Assembly: GCF_018448905.1 (NCBI RefSeq)
Contig: NZ_RCWA01000020.1
Span: 16,066 to 80,065, forward strand
Direction: 5' to 3'
Source: Photorhabdus heterorhabditis
GTDB taxonomy: Bacteria > Pseudomonadota > Gammaproteobacteria > Enterobacterales > Enterobacteriaceae
DNA length: 64,000 nt
The notes beneath the pieces were generated by a model. That model searched no databases. It had not been told where the DNA came from and was given only the letters and a program-made list of their open reading frames with translations. Below, in pieces: positions 24,354 through 34,384 of this stretch. Position 1 is the first letter of the stretch, and every line of letters begins with the position of its first letter. Position numbers and translations under genes: made by a program.

Positions 24354-24950
24354 TTAGTTGTCAGGTTCAGATAGTGATAGCTTAATCGGTTCAATAGCGA
24401 AAGTTAGTATCTTTTCGCTACTACTTATCACAATATAGCGAATTGCCCCAATATTTTGGCTGTAAAATGGTGATTTTTTGCCGTTTTTCAATAAATTATC
24501 AATATTCTCTTTGCCTTGCTCCAGTGAAAGGGTCGGGTTAAAGTGGCGCATCAGAGCTATCATATATTGCTTTATCAAAGTTTGATTTTTTTGGGTTTCT
24601 ATTTCATTTTCTGATGGTAACAACGTGAGTTGCAGGCTTTTGATTTTCTCATTTCCCCGTTCCAAAACGGCAGAAGAGTAAAGTTTCTCATTGATTTTGC
24701 TGGCTGCCCGTGTCAGTGGCAGAAGAATGTCTTTGCCGGTGATTACGCGATACTCATGTAGTGGTAATGCCGGATTACGGCGATTATATTTTTCACGAAA
24801 CAGTGGAATGGTTTCATCAAAGGATGGTGCATTCGGTAGAAGATAAATCGCCTGAGTTGCTGTTGATCTATCAGCATTGGCTGCCAACGGCAGGTTGGCG
24901 CTGATTGCTATTAATAGCATGGCCAGAAATTTATTGACGCCGATTTTCAT
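24354..24950 (-). CDS. yiiQ: DUF1454 family periplasmic protein YiiQ
   Basis: A 198-residue protein with a clear signal peptide (MKIGVNKFLAMLLIAISANL, cleavage near ANA). The rest is rich in charged residues with the family-like region RYNRRNPALPLHEYR and ERGNEKIKSLQLTLLPSENE. Position next to tpiA and divergent from the DUF805 gene matches E. coli yiiQ. No enzymatic motif is visible and the role is unknown. Confidence 0.85.
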   Translation of the reverse strand: MKIGVNKFLAMLLIAISANLPLAANADRSTATQAIYLLPNAPSFDETIPLFREKYNRRNPALPLHEYRVITGKDILLPLTRAASKINEKLYSSAVLERGNEKIKSLQLTLLPSENEIETQKNQTLIKQYMIALMRHFNPTLSLEQGKENIDNLLKNGKKSPFYSQNIGAIRYIVISSSEKILTFAIEPIKLSLSEPDN

Positions 24951-25011
24951 GTTGCCACTCGCTTAGGTTAAACTGCACTGAAAAACAGCATACACGATTG
25001 GAAAAGAATAA

Positions 25012-25446
25012 ATGACATTACAACAATGGGGTTTTTCATTCAAAGGGCGAATTGGGCGACGTGAATTCTGGATTGGTATCGGTATTTGTCTGGCTCTGAT
25101 GTTGGTTATCTTTACTATTCAGGGAATGAGTGATTTGCCCATGCATTATGCGGTTTTTGCCGTTGTTTTGGTGATGTATCCAGCAGTAGCAATAATGGCT
25201 AAGCGTTTGCATGACCGAAACAAACGGGGAGGTTGGTCACTGCTTTTATTACTGGCATGGTTGCTGATCGCTGTTGATTGGGGTGGCATGGAACCATTCT
25301 GGCAATGGGGGATTGGACGTTTTATCCCCACATTGATAATCGTTATGATGGTGCTTGATTGTGGTGTATTTCGTGGCACCGATGGGCCAAACCAATTCGG
25401 TAAGGTGGCAGAAAAAGTCGATTTTGTTTCTGCTAAAGATGACTGA
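25012..25446 (+). CDS. yiiR: DUF805 family inner-membrane protein YiiR
   Basis: A 144-residue membrane protein with the DUF805 opening FSFKGRIGRREFWIGI and the internal AKRLHDRNKRGGWSL motif, followed by a fourth membrane segment and the C-terminal DCGVFRGTDGPNQFG, all usual for the family. About four transmembrane helices. Function unknown. Divergent from yiiQ, convergent with fpr, whose stop is 2 bases away. Confidence 0.88.
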   Translation: MTLQQWGFSFKGRIGRREFWIGIGICLALMLVIFTIQGMSDLPMHYAVFAVVLVMYPAVAIMAKRLHDRNKRGGWSLLLLLAWLLIAVDWGGMEPFWQWGIGRFIPTLIIVMMVLDCGVFRGTDGPNQFGKVAEKVDFVSAKDD

Positions 25447-25448
25447 AA

Positions 25449-26195
25449 TCACCAATATTGCTCGCTGGTGATATGCCCAGCTTTGCGGCGCAGGTGTTTT
25501 GTCATTCCACGCTGTTCTTTCAGCAGGTTTTGGGTGTCTTTCACCATTTGAGGATTACCGCATAACATAATATGGCTGTTGTTGCTGTTCATAGGAAGCC
25601 CGACAGCCGCTTCAAGTTCGCCATTTCCGATTAATGCAGGGATACGGCCAGTCAGCGAAGTGGGGTTTTGCTCGCGGCTGACGATAGTTTGAATCCGTAA
25701 TTTGCCATTGAAACGCTGAACCAGTTGCTGCATTAGGGGCAGATAACTTAAATCTTGTGTGAGTCTGACCGCATGTACCAATACGATGTTCTCGAATCTA
25801 TCTAGATAATCCCCTTGCTGGAGGATTGACAGATAAGGACCAATGGCTGTCCCCGTTGAAAGCATCCATAATGTTTGACAATCAGGTATTTCATCAAGAA
25901 TGAAAAATCCCGCAGCTTGTTCTGTGACTAATAAATCATCACCGGGTTGTAATGCAGCTAACCGTGGGCTGAGTTTACCTTCAGGAACCGTGACTAGATA
26001 GAATTCAAGATTATTATCTGTCGGGGCATTAACATAAGAGTATGCACGCTGAATTCGTTCATCATCTATTTCCATAGCCAGTTTCGCAAACTGACCAGCG
26101 GTGAACTCTTCAACCGGTGCATGCACTTTGATACTGAATAAAGTATCCGTCCAGTGAATAACTTGTGTGACTTTTCCTGTAACCCAGTTGGCCAT
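25449..26195 (-). CDS. fpr: Ferredoxin/flavodoxin-NADP+ reductase
   Basis: A 248-residue FAD reductase. The FAD-binding motif RAYSYVNAPTD follows the barrel strand QFAKLAMEI, and the NADP-binding lobe has MLSTGTAIGPYLSIL and MLCGNPQMVKDTQ. The C-terminus ends in the aromatic residue Trp (SEQYW), as in bacterial subclass enzymes. It passes electrons between NADPH and flavodoxin/ferredoxin for anaerobic reductases, methionine synthase reactivation and stress responses. Homologues are SoxRS-induced; I cannot point to a clear soxbox. Confidence 0.96.
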   Translation of the reverse strand: MANWVTGKVTQVIHWTDTLFSIKVHAPVEEFTAGQFAKLAMEIDDERIQRAYSYVNAPTDNNLEFYLVTVPEGKLSPRLAALQPGDDLLVTEQAAGFFILDEIPDCQTLWMLSTGTAIGPYLSILQQGDYLDRFENIVLVHAVRLTQDLSYLPLMQQLVQRFNGKLRIQTIVSREQNPTSLTGRIPALIGNGELEAAVGLPMNSNNSHIMLCGNPQMVKDTQNLLKEQRGMTKHLRRKAGHITSEQYW

Positions 26196-26513
26196 TGAAA
26201 CTCATCCCCTATCCTGAAATCCCGGAACAATTTTTTACGCTGTTATTCTAATCTATGGATACCAATACCATTATCGATTCTGTGTCATAGGGAAATTGAC
26301 TGGTTTTTTCTTAATATCTGGTTTTGTATGTACAAAATTGTTGCCATTTAAGGCGTAATTAACTGTCATTTTTTATGAAAATAAAATTGTGTACTATCTC
26401 GAAAAAATTTTTAAATTTGTTAAGTTAGTCACATTGATGGAGTAAGAGACTACAGCTGTTTTCTAATCGCTGGGTAATTCTGTTGTTAATTATATGAACT
26501 TGTTGTGAATTCG
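26196..26513. other. Divergent promoter region between fpr and emrD
   Basis: A 318-base AT-rich stretch that must contain the divergent fpr and emrD promoters. I see no gene, repeat or strong hairpin in it. Confidence 0.45.
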
Positions 26514-27698
26514 ATGAGAAAATTAGATAACTTTAATTTATTGCTAATATTGATTGCATTGGCTGCTGTGGGGCAGATGACACAGACAATCTATGTGCCT
26601 GTTATTGCAGATATTGCTAAAGACTTTAATATGCCAGCCGGTTCTGTACAAAGTGTGATGGCGGCATATCTGTTTTCTTACGGGCTTTCACAGCTTTTTT
26701 ATGGCCCTCTTTCAGAGCAGATTGGCCGTCGTCCGGTGATTCTGGCTGGCATGATGATTTTCCTGTTTGCTACGGTTTGTGCTTTATTTTCTCCCAATCT
26801 GGATGTATTGGTTGTTGCCAGTGCCTTACAGGGGTTAGGGACGGGGGTTGCTGGCGTCATGTCCAGAACGATGCCGCGGGATTTGTATACGGGTACTGCG
26901 CTACGTTATGCCAACAGTTTGCTAAATATGGGGATTTTAGTCAGTCCGTTATTAGCGCCAATGATTGGTGGTGTTATCGCGCATTTTTTTGGCTGGCGTT
27001 CTTGTTATCTGTTTTTGCTGATTCTATGCGCGGGTGTTGTTTATTATGTGTTTCGTAAGCTACCAGAAACCCGGCCACAGCAAATTGAAAAACGAAAAAT
27101 GTTCACTTCTTTTCGTCATCTTTTATCGAACGGGCCATTCACTTCTTATTTGATGATGTTAATTGGGGGTCTGTCAGGTATTGCTGTTTTTGAAGCCAGT
27201 AGTGGCGTGCTGATGGGGGGAGTGCTTGGATTGAACAGTATTACTGTCAGCATCTTATTTATTCTGCCAATTCCAGCAGCTTTCTTTGGGGCGTGGTATG
27301 CAGGGCGGGAAGGAAAACCTTTTTATAACCTGATGTGGCATTCGGTGATTTGCTGTTTACTGGCTGGGGTGCTGATGTGGTTGCCGGGATGGTGCGGTGT
27401 CATGAATATCTGGACGTTATTGGTTCCCGCTGCGCTCTTTTTCTTCGGTGCCGGGATGTTATTCCCACTGGCAACAACGGGGGCAATGGAACCATTTCCT
27501 TATCTGGCCGGTGCAGCTGGTGCGTTGGTTGGCGGTTTACAGAATGTTGGTTCTGGTGTAGCGACCTGGTTATCAGCAATGTTGCCACAAAACGGCCAAT
27601 TCAGTGTGGGTATGCTGATGTTCTTTATGTCAGTTTTTATCCTGCTTTGCTGGTTACCTTTGGCGCATAGGATGCAGCATCAGGAACATGTAGCCTAA
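26514..27698 (+). CDS. emrD: Multidrug efflux MFS transporter EmrD
   Basis: A 394-residue transporter from the ATG at 26514, the same length as E. coli EmrD. Twelve hydrophobic segments; the MFS loop motif GPLSEQIGRRPVI lies between TM2 and TM3, and the regions VMSRTMPRDLY, LLNMGILVSPLLAPMIGG and SILFILPIPAAFFGAWY are near-identical to EmrD. It exports amphipathic and uncoupling compounds by proton antiport. A GTG at 26505 is possible but no better. Its location between fpr and glpK, where E. coli has glpX, is a lineage difference. Confidence 0.94.
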   Translation: MRKLDNFNLLLILIALAAVGQMTQTIYVPVIADIAKDFNMPAGSVQSVMAAYLFSYGLSQLFYGPLSEQIGRRPVILAGMMIFLFATVCALFSPNLDVLVVASALQGLGTGVAGVMSRTMPRDLYTGTALRYANSLLNMGILVSPLLAPMIGGVIAHFFGWRSCYLFLLILCAGVVYYVFRKLPETRPQQIEKRKMFTSFRHLLSNGPFTSYLMMLIGGLSGIAVFEASSGVLMGGVLGLNSITVSILFILPIPAAFFGAWYAGREGKPFYNLMWHSVICCLLAGVLMWLPGWCGVMNIWTLLVPAALFFFGAGMLFPLATTGAMEPFPYLAGAAGALVGGLQNVGSGVATWLSAMLPQNGQFSVGMLMFFMSVFILLCWLPLAHRMQHQEHVA

Positions 27699-27719
27699 TA
27701 TGTGTTCATGTAGTAAGAC

Positions 27720-27745
27720 AAGGGTGGAAGATTCCACCCTTTTAT
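27720..27745. terminator. Bidirectional terminator between emrD and glpK
   Basis: AAGGGTGGAA and TTCCACCCTT form a 10-bp inverted repeat with T-rich 3' flanks on the plus strand, between convergent genes. Confidence 0.85.
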
Positions 27746-27755
27746 CTAAGGAAAC

Positions 27756-29279
27756 TTAGCTTTTATCTTCCCAATCTTGCGCGCGGGCAACAGCCTTTTT
27801 CCAGCCATTATATTTGTAATTACGTTCAGTGGTTTCAATGCCTGGACGGAATTCTTTTTCAATGGTGGCTTTGCTTTTCACTTCATCCAGATCTTGCCAG
27901 TAGCCTACAGCTAATCCTGCGAGGAATGCCGCTCCCAATGCCGTGCTTTCACGCACAACAGGGCGTTCTACGCGGGTGCCAAGAATATCTGACTGGAATT
28001 GCATCAGGAAGTTATTGGCAACTGCACCACCATCTACACGCAGTGCTTGCAGTCTGGTCCCTGCATCAGCCTGCATTGCATCCAGTACATCACGAGTTTG
28101 ATAGGCAATTGATTCTAGTGTCGCACGAATGATGTGATTACTGTTGGTACCACGGGTCACGCCGAAGATTGCACCACGGGCGTAAGGGTCCCAATAGGGT
28201 GCGCCAAGACCGGTAAAAGCTGGAACCACATACACGCCGTTACTATTTTTAACTTTAGTGGCAAAGTATTCGGAATCAGCAGCATCTGCAATGAGTTTTA
28301 GTTCATCACGCAGCCACTGAATAGAGGCTCCACCAACGAAAACTGCACCTTCAAGTGCATAGTTTACTTCGCCGCGGGGGCCGCAAGCAATGGTGGTTAA
28401 TAATCCATGGTTGGAACGTACAGCATCTTTACCTGTGTTCATCAACAGGAAACAGCCTGTCCCATAGGTGTTTTTCGCCATACCGGGCTGAACACAAAGC
28501 TGACCATATAGTGCAGCTTGCTGGTCACCCGCGATTCCTGCAATAGGAATACGGGTGCCGCCTTTACCGCCAATGTTGGTTTGACCATAAATTTCAGAAG
28601 ATGAGCAAACCGTTGGCAGTAAGGCGCGTGGGATTTGTAATTCATCAAGAATGTGCTGATCCCAATCCAGATTGTGAATATTGAATAACATTGTACGAGA
28701 TGCATTCGTGAAATCCGTAACGTGAACACGGCCTTGAGTCATTTTCCAGACTAACCAAGTGTCCACAGTACCGAATAGCAGTTCGCCTTTTTCGGCCCGT
28801 TCACGTGCGCCTTCGACATGATCCAAAATCCATTTTACTTTGGTACCGGAGAAGTAAGGGTCCACAACTAGCCCTGTATTCTGGCGAATATATTCTTCCA
28901 GCCCCTCTTTCTGCTTCAGTTTAGTACAGACATCCGCAGTACGGCGACATTGCCACACAATAGCATTATAGATAGGTTTGCCAGTTTCTTTTTCCCAGAT
29001 AATGGTTGTTTCACGCTGGTTAGTAATACCGATGCCTGCAATCTGATCAGAGCTAATATCCGCTTTCGCTAATACTTCTACCAGCGTTGAGCTTTGGGTT
29101 GCCCAGATTTCCATCGGATCATGCTCGACCCAGCCGGGTTTCGGATAAATCTGGGTAAATTCTCTTTGTGAAATAGAGATAATATTAGCATTGTGATCAA
29201 GAATGACAGCTCGTGAGCTGGTTGTTCCCTGATCAAGGGCAACGATATATTTTTCCTCAATCATATTCTTTGTTGTCAT
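27756..29279 (-). CDS. glpK: Glycerol kinase
   Basis: A 507-residue FGGY kinase. N-terminal [28 protein letters not shown] and the substrate-site Asp region [13 protein letters not shown] are present, with the C-terminal ATP region [15 protein letters not shown]. It phosphorylates glycerol to glycerol 3-phosphate and is normally inhibited by fructose 1,6-bisphosphate and EIIA-Glc. The ATG at 29279 has AGGTT 8 bases upstream; a second ATG five codons in would match the shorter E. coli length. It follows glpF by 30 bases and is cotranscribed. Confidence 0.97.
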   Translation of the reverse strand: MTTKNMIEEKYIVALDQGTTSSRAVILDHNANIISISQREFTQIYPKPGWVEHDPMEIWATQSSTLVEVLAKADISSDQIAGIGITNQRETTIIWEKETGKPIYNAIVWQCRRTADVCTKLKQKEGLEEYIRQNTGLVVDPYFSGTKVKWILDHVEGARERAEKGELLFGTVDTWLVWKMTQGRVHVTDFTNASRTMLFNIHNLDWDQHILDELQIPRALLPTVCSSSEIYGQTNIGGKGGTRIPIAGIAGDQQAALYGQLCVQPGMAKNTYGTGCFLLMNTGKDAVRSNHGLLTTIACGPRGEVNYALEGAVFVGGASIQWLRDELKLIADAADSEYFATKVKNSNGVYVVPAFTGLGAPYWDPYARGAIFGVTRGTNSNHIIRATLESIAYQTRDVLDAMQADAGTRLQALRVDGGAVANNFLMQFQSDILGTRVERPVVRESTALGAAFLAGLAVGYWQDLDEVKSKATIEKEFRPGIETTERNYKYNGWKKAVARAQDWEDKS

Positions 29280-29309
29280 GATAATAACCTGTTTTGGAGA
29301 TCCTCTACT

Positions 29310-30140
29310 TTAAGCTTTCTTTTTGTTCTGGTTTTCAGTTTTACCAACACTAGTTGGCAGATTGCGGCCAATAAGTTTACGGTAGCCAAATGCCCCGATA
29401 ATGCCGCCGATAATTGGAGCGGTCAGAGTAACCAGGCAGTAAGGGATTTCACGTCCACCAGTTAGCGCAATATCTCCCCAGCCAGCCAGATAAGCAACTA
29501 ATTTAGGGCTAAAATCACGGGCTGGATTCAGGGCGAAGCCTGTTAGTGGGCCAAATGCACCACCGATAACGGCAATCAGAATACCAATCAGTAATGGAGC
29601 CAGAGGACCACGGGGAACGCCGTTACCATCGTCAGTCAGCGCCATAATCAGACATAGTAAAACGGCGGCAATGATGGCTTCTATCATAAATGCCTGAGAA
29701 ATAGAAAGTGATGCCATTGGATAAGTAGAGAATACGCCCGCAGTAAACAGACTTTCAGAGGTACCACGAACGATATTATGTACCTGTTCGTAATCAAGGA
29801 ATATATTGTAATACATCGTATAGACGATAGCCGCAGCGACAAAACCACCAATCATCTGGGCAATAATAAAAGGAATAACTTTTTTGCCGCTAAAACGGGC
29901 AAACAGCCATAAGGCAATGGTTACAGCTGGGTTAAGGTGACCGCCGGAAACACCTGCGGTAAGATAAACAGCTAAAGCAACTCCCAGACCCCAAATAATA
30001 CTGATTTCCCACAAACCCAGTTGTGCGCCGGCAATACGGGCAGCGGCAACGCAACCCAGACCAAAGAAGACCAGTAGTGCGGTACCAAGAAACTCAGCGA
30101 TACATTGCCCGGTTAATGTCGTGCTAGTAGTTTGGCTCAT
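29310..30140 (-). CDS. glpF: Glycerol uptake facilitator (aquaglyceroporin)
   Basis: A 276-residue MIP-family channel with six membrane segments and two half-helices carrying the NPA motifs: GGHLNPAVTIALW (about residue 70) and FALNPARDFSPK (about residue 205). The Arg after the second NPA and the D in NPARD are typical of GlpF rather than of pure water channels. It lets glycerol diffuse across the inner membrane and is the first gene of the glpFK operon. Confidence 0.96.
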   Translation of the reverse strand: MSQTTSTTLTGQCIAEFLGTALLVFFGLGCVAAARIAGAQLGLWEISIIWGLGVALAVYLTAGVSGGHLNPAVTIALWLFARFSGKKVIPFIIAQMIGGFVAAAIVYTMYYNIFLDYEQVHNIVRGTSESLFTAGVFSTYPMASLSISQAFMIEAIIAAVLLCLIMALTDDGNGVPRGPLAPLLIGILIAVIGGAFGPLTGFALNPARDFSPKLVAYLAGWGDIALTGGREIPYCLVTLTAPIIGGIIGAFGYRKLIGRNLPTSVGKTENQNKKKA

Positions 30141-30444
30141 ATGTTCTATCCTACTAAGAAGATTTTAGAGTGATAATTATTCTTTTCGCCTTTCAGACAT
30201 TGAAAGGTGGATTATGTAAATTTATCGTTAATGCGCGCAAACGAGAAATAGCGCAATTGAAATGTGTGTGTTGTGTCAACAAAATGAGCGAATTCGCATC
30301 TTTTTATGATTGTGCTAAAAATTAAAGTATGAGCCGCTTTGTGCTTTTATTTGAATAGTTATTTTACTTGTACTGGGGATGTTGCTAGACAGGGGCGCTT
30401 TGGCTACATACAATCAGACAATTGCTTATAAGGGGGAACCGAGA
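30141..30444. other. Divergent promoter region between glpF and zapB
   Basis: Holds the glpFK and zapB promoters. A partial palindrome with core GCGAATTCGC at 30288-30297 could be part of a GlpR or other operator, but the match to the GlpR consensus is weak. No gene is seen. Confidence 0.4.
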
Positions 30445-30687
30445 ATGTCATTTGAAGTTTTTGAAAAGCTGGAAGCCAAGGTTCAGCAGGCGGTTGATAC
30501 TATTACCCTGCTACAAATGGAAATTGAAGAATTAAAAGAAAAAAACAGATCTTTATCTCAGGAAATTCAGAATGCAACCAGTAGCAATGAGTCTTTGGCT
30601 CGTGAAAATGAGCAATTGAAGCAAGAGCAGCAGGGTTGGCAGGAGCGTCTTCGTGCCTTGTTAGGCAAAATGGAAGATGTTCAGTAA
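30445..30687 (+). CDS. zapB: Cell division factor ZapB
   Basis: An 80-residue, almost entirely coiled-coil protein: [20 protein letters not shown] and then [17 protein letters not shown] with heptad leucines. I start at the ATG at 30445, 8 bases after AGGGGGAA; an upstream in-frame ATG at 30379 gives non-conserved residues. ZapB joins ZapA-FtsZ filaments to MatP at the septum. Position between glpF and rraA is as in E. coli. Confidence 0.95.
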   Translation: MSFEVFEKLEAKVQQAVDTITLLQMEIEELKEKNRSLSQEIQNATSSNESLARENEQLKQEQQGWQERLRALLGKMEDVQ

Positions 30688-30709
30688 CGACAATTTCTAG
30701 CAGACAAAA

Positions 30710-30740
30710 AAGGGCGATTCAAAAAAATCGCCCTTAATTT
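30710..30740. terminator. Bidirectional terminator between zapB and rraA
   Basis: AAGGGCGATT and AATCGCCCTT make a 10-bp stem around an A-rich loop, with AATTTTA after it and an A run before it. Confidence 0.9.
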
Positions 30741-30752
30741 TATACATTGCTG

Positions 30753-31262
30753 TCAGATGATCTCATCTTCTTCGCTATCATCAAGCCCCAGCGGCTCTTC
30801 GGATAGGATGATACCAGTATTATCAGCATACAGATAATCACCAGAGAAGAAAGTTACACCACCGAAATTTACCCGGATATCGCTTGTTCCGGTACCTTCA
30901 TCACGACAGCCAGCCGGAATAGCCGCTATAGCCTGAATACCAAGGTCAAGCTCTGCCAGTTGATCAACTTGACGTACAGCACCGTAAACGACAATGCCTT
31001 CCCATTCATTTTGCACAGCGAGTTGTGCAAGTTCTGCATCAATCAATGCTTGGCGTACAGAACCACCACCATCTACCAGCAAAATGCGACCACGACCGTT
31101 TTCTTCAAGCAGGTCATAAAGCAACCCGTTATCTTCAAAGCATTTAACTGTGATGATTTGACCACCAAATGAAGTACGTCCACCAAAATTGGAGAACATA
31201 GGCTCTACCACATTTATTTCTTCCTGATAGATATCACAAAGCTCGGAAGTATCATATTTCAT
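30753..31262 (-). CDS. rraA: Regulator of ribonuclease activity A
   Basis: A 169-residue RraA protein: [19 protein letters not shown], the ring-forming core [20 protein letters not shown] and [14 protein letters not shown]. RraA binds RNase E and masks RNA degradosome activity. The C-terminal extension is acidic (DDSEEDEII). The gene sits after menA in the same direction. Confidence 0.95.
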   Translation of the reverse strand: MKYDTSELCDIYQEEINVVEPMFSNFGGRTSFGGQIITVKCFEDNGLLYDLLEENGRGRILLVDGGGSVRQALIDAELAQLAVQNEWEGIVVYGAVRQVDQLAELDLGIQAIAAIPAGCRDEGTGTSDIRVNFGGVTFFSGDYLYADNTGIILSEEPLGLDDSEEDEII

Positions 31263-31370
31263 AGGATTTACGTCTGGTTAAGGTATGGAACGATAAGTAT
31301 ATCCCTTCCAGGCTGGTGTTAGCAAAATCATCAATTGATAAAATGGTACAAAAGATCAAATTCTGCCTGG

Positions 31371-32288
31371 TTAATTAAGAATAAGACCGATAGAAAAAAG
31401 AATGTTAGTCAGTAGTGCTGTTTTGACCATCTGTTCTAGCATTGGACGCATTCCTTCTGATGTGGGTTCATTAAGTACATACCACATGTGCTTGAGTAAT
31501 AAGGGTAGAGCGAGCAGGAATAGCCAACCGGTCCAGCCAGGCAAATTTCGTATGGTAAATAATACCAAGCAGAATATTGCTCCGATTATCAGACTGACAT
31601 GATAGTAACGGGCTTTTTTAGGGCCGAGACGGACAGCCAAGGTGTTTTTGCCATGTCGTTTGTCATCTTCAATATCGCGCAAGTTATTAATATTCAAAAC
31701 AGCAGTAGACAGAAAACCGCAGGCCGTTGCCGGCAACATAACAATTGAGTCAAAAAAACTAGCTTGAAGATAGTAAGTCCCGGCAACACTTAACCAGCCA
31801 AAGAAAATCATTACTGAAATATCACCGAGTCCCATATAACCATAAGGTTTTGTACCGACTGTATAGGTAATTGCGGCAACAATTGCTAGCAAACCAAGTA
31901 CCAAGAAACCTAATATGTCCCTAGGTTCTTCACAGGCAATAGCAATCAGGGTAGCACCAGATAGGCAAGCCAGCAGCACCATAATCTTCAGTGCCCTTTT
32001 CATCTGTGAAGCAGTAATAATTCCTTTTTGCATACCGCGCAGTGGTCCGATACGTTTTTCGGTATCACTTCCTTTAACAACATCACCGTAGTCATTGGCG
32101 AGATTGGATAAAATTTGCAGTATGGCGGCTGTTAATAGAGCAAGTAAGGCAACAGGGAGCTTGAAATGCCCGTTCCAGGCAGCAAGGGCTGATCCGGTCA
32201 TGATAGCGGCAAGTGCCAGCGGAAGCGTTTTAGGACGCAAACTTTCCAGCCATGCTTGGGTTTGACTAATGGAAGTTGATGAGTTCAT
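31371..32288 (-). CDS. menA: 1,4-dihydroxy-2-naphthoate octaprenyltransferase
   Basis: A 305-residue UbiA-family prenyltransferase with about eight membrane segments. The two Asp-rich diphosphate-binding motifs are NLANDYGDVVKGSD and NNLRDIEDDKRHGK. It attaches the octaprenyl chain in menaquinone synthesis at the inner membrane. It lies downstream of hslVU behind a good terminator and upstream of rraA. Confidence 0.96.
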   Translation of the reverse strand: MNSSTSISQTQAWLESLRPKTLPLALAAIMTGSALAAWNGHFKLPVALLALLTAAILQILSNLANDYGDVVKGSDTEKRIGPLRGMQKGIITASQMKRALKIMVLLACLSGATLIAIACEEPRDILGFLVLGLLAIVAAITYTVGTKPYGYMGLGDISVMIFFGWLSVAGTYYLQASFFDSIVMLPATACGFLSTAVLNINNLRDIEDDKRHGKNTLAVRLGPKKARYYHVSLIIGAIFCLVLFTIRNLPGWTGWLFLLALPLLLKHMWYVLNEPTSEGMRPMLEQMVKTALLTNILFSIGLILN

Positions 32289-32320
32289 TTCTGCGTTAAC
32301 TCGCTCCTTTGGATGTTATA

Positions 32321-32350
32321 AAAAAGTGATGGGAGGCAAGCCTCCCATCA
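32321..32350 (-). terminator. Terminator of the hslVU operon
   Basis: TGATGGGAGG and CCTCCCATCA are perfect 10-base arms around CAAG; read on the minus strand the stem is followed by a T run (TTTTTT). Confidence 0.88.
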
Positions 32351-32382
32351 TTTATAGCGAATCAAGGAATCACATACCCCGA

Positions 32383-33714
32383 TTATAGAATAAATCGGCT
32401 TAGATCTTCATCTGCAACCAGTTCATCTAAATGTTCTTTAACGTAGTCAGCATTGATGTCGACTGACTGACCGTGACGTTCGCTAGCTTCAAAAGAGATA
32501 TCTTCCATCAGTCGTTCAAGAACAGTATGTAAGCGACGAGCACCGATATTTTCGGTTGATTCGTTTACCTGCCATGCTGCTTCAGCGATTCTGCGGATTC
32601 CGTCAGTGGTGAAACTGATGTCCATTCCTTCTGTTGCCATCAGTGCTTTGTATTGTTCAGTCAAAGATGCGCTAGGTTCAGTTAGAATGCGTTCAAAATC
32701 TTCTGTGGTTAATGCTTGCAGTTCCACGCGGATTGGCAAACGCCCTTGTAATTCGGGGATCAGATCAGAAGGACTGGAAACCTGGAATGCACCGGATGCG
32801 ATAAACAGGATATGGTCTGTTTTTACCATGCCATGTTTAGTGGATACAGTACAACCTTCCACCAGTGGCAGTAGGTCACGTTGAACGCCTTCACGGGAAA
32901 CATCAGGGCCTGAAGTCTGACCGCGTTTACAGATCTTGTCGATTTCATCAATGAAGACAATGCCGTGTTGTTCAACTGAATCAATTGCCTGCTGTTTCAA
33001 CTCTTCAGGGTTAACCAGTTTAGCGGCTTCTTCTTCTACCAACAGTTTGAAGGCATCTTTGATTTTCAGCTTACGTGATTTGTGTTTCTGACCGGCAAGG
33101 TTCTGGAACATGGATTGTAACTGATTGGTCATCTCTTCCATGCCAGGAGGGGCCATGATTTCCACGCCCACGGGTGCGGTAGCAACGTCGATTTCGATTT
33201 CTTTATCATCAAGCTGACCTTCACGTAATTTCTTACGGAATGCTTGGCGTGCTGCTGATGGTTCAGACTGAACTTCTGCTTGCCCCCAGTTATTTTTTGC
33301 TGGTGGGATCAACACATCCAGAATACGCTCTTCTGCCAATTCTTCAGCCCGGTAACGGTTTTTTTCAATGGATTGCAGCCGAACCATTTTAACCGCAGCG
33401 TCTGTTAGATCACGGATAATAGAATCGACTTCTTTACCAACGTAGCCAACTTCTGTGAATTTTGTTGCTTCAACTTTGATGAATGGTGCATTTGCCAGTT
33501 TTGCCAGCCGACGTGCGATTTCGGTTTTGCCTACACCAGTCGGGCCAATCATCAGAATATTTTTAGGCGTCACTTCGTAACGCAGCATTTCATTCAACTG
33601 CATACGACGCCAGCGGTTACGGAGTGCGATAGCTACAGCGCGTTTCGCTTTGTCCTGACCAATAATGTAGTTGTCAAGTTCACTGACAATTTCGCGTGGA
33701 GTCATTTCAGACAT
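32383..33714 (-). CDS. hslU: HslU, ATPase subunit of the HslUV protease
   Basis: A 443-residue AAA+ unfoldase. Walker A is [15 protein letters not shown], Walker B is [14 protein letters not shown], the pore motif is [10 protein letters not shown] and the C-terminal docking tail ends DLSRFIL. The intermediate domain lies at about residues 110-240. It unfolds substrates for HslV. It starts 11 bases after hslV, in one operon with a sigma-32 promoter upstream of hslV. Confidence 0.98.
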   Translation of the reverse strand: MSEMTPREIVSELDNYIIGQDKAKRAVAIALRNRWRRMQLNEMLRYEVTPKNILMIGPTGVGKTEIARRLAKLANAPFIKVEATKFTEVGYVGKEVDSIIRDLTDAAVKMVRLQSIEKNRYRAEELAEERILDVLIPPAKNNWGQAEVQSEPSAARQAFRKKLREGQLDDKEIEIDVATAPVGVEIMAPPGMEEMTNQLQSMFQNLAGQKHKSRKLKIKDAFKLLVEEEAAKLVNPEELKQQAIDSVEQHGIVFIDEIDKICKRGQTSGPDVSREGVQRDLLPLVEGCTVSTKHGMVKTDHILFIASGAFQVSSPSDLIPELQGRLPIRVELQALTTEDFERILTEPSASLTEQYKALMATEGMDISFTTDGIRRIAEAAWQVNESTENIGARRLHTVLERLMEDISFEASERHGQSVDINADYVKEHLDELVADEDLSRFIL

Positions 33715-33725
33715 ACTATCTATCC

Positions 33726-34256
33726 TTACGCTTTTGAAGGAAGTTCTTCGAATTTGTGATTATGGTTGGTGTAAATACAGATATCACCGGCAATTGTCAG
33801 CGCTTTCTCTGCAATTTCTCTGGCATTGAGATCAGTATTTTCCAGCATTGCCCGTGCGGCGGCCTGCGCGTATGGGCCACCAGAACCAATAGCAATCAAG
33901 TCATTTTCAGGCTGAATAACATCGCCGTTGCCTGTGATGATAAGGGAGCTGTTTTCATCTGCTACTGCCAGTAATGCTTCCAGTTTGCGCAACATACGGT
34001 CAGTTCGCCAATCTTTGGCAAGTTCAACAGCTGCCTTTGTCAGGTGGCCTTGATGCATTTCAAGTTTACGTTCAAACAGCTCAAACAGAGTAAAAGCGTC
34101 TGCTGTACCGCCGGCAAAACCCGCGATTACTTTGTCATTATAGAGGCGGCGAACTTTCCGGACATTGCCTTTCATGACGGTATTACCCATCGTTGCCTGT
34201 CCATCACCACCGATTACGACTTGGCCATTACGGCGAACACTTACGATTGTAGTCAC
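33726..34256 (-). CDS. hslV: HslV, peptidase subunit of the HslUV protease
   Basis: A 176-residue proteasome-like peptidase. After removal of the initiator Met the catalytic Thr is exposed ([20 protein letters not shown]), and [17 protein letters not shown] and [14 protein letters not shown] match the family. It forms the double hexamer chamber capped by HslU. Its upstream region carries a sigma-32 promoter and a long stem-loop. Confidence 0.98.
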   Translation of the reverse strand: MTTIVSVRRNGQVVIGGDGQATMGNTVMKGNVRKVRRLYNDKVIAGFAGGTADAFTLFELFERKLEMHQGHLTKAAVELAKDWRTDRMLRKLEALLAVADENSSLIITGNGDVIQPENDLIAIGSGGPYAQAAARAMLENTDLNAREIAEKALTIAGDICIYTNHNHKFEELPSKA

Positions 34257-34293
34257 GAGTAAGCCCTTGGTTACAAAATAGATAAATGTGACG

Positions 34294-34336
34294 CACGGTA
34301 TTTTCGGCAGTGTATATAGCTATCGAAAATACCGTG
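34294..34336 (-). promoter_or_regulatory. Stem-loop in the hslVU 5' leader
   Basis: CACGGTATTTTCG and CGAAAATACCGTG are perfect 13-base arms separated by 17 bases. It lies between the sigma-32 promoter and the hslV start, just after the predicted transcription start. E. coli hslVU (clpQY) has an inverted repeat at the same place that affects mRNA stability, so a similar role is likely. Confidence 0.8.
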
Positions 34337-34356
34337 TGCACGGTGCTAGGAGTTAT

Positions 34357-34384
34357 AAATGGGGGAGGATTATAATTTTTCAAC
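34357..34384 (-). promoter_or_regulatory. Sigma-32 heat-shock promoter of hslVU
   Basis: On the minus strand the sequence reads GTTGAAA, 13 bases, then CCCCATTT. The sigma-32 consensus is CTTGAAA, 13-15 bases, CCCCATNT. The -35 element overlaps the ftsN stop codon. This is the expected heat-shock promoter of hslVU. Confidence 0.85.

Noticed and set aside
30284-30299. Partial palindrome in the glpF-zapB gap as a GlpR operator
   Set aside because: Only a few positions fit the GlpR consensus; the symmetry alone is insufficient.
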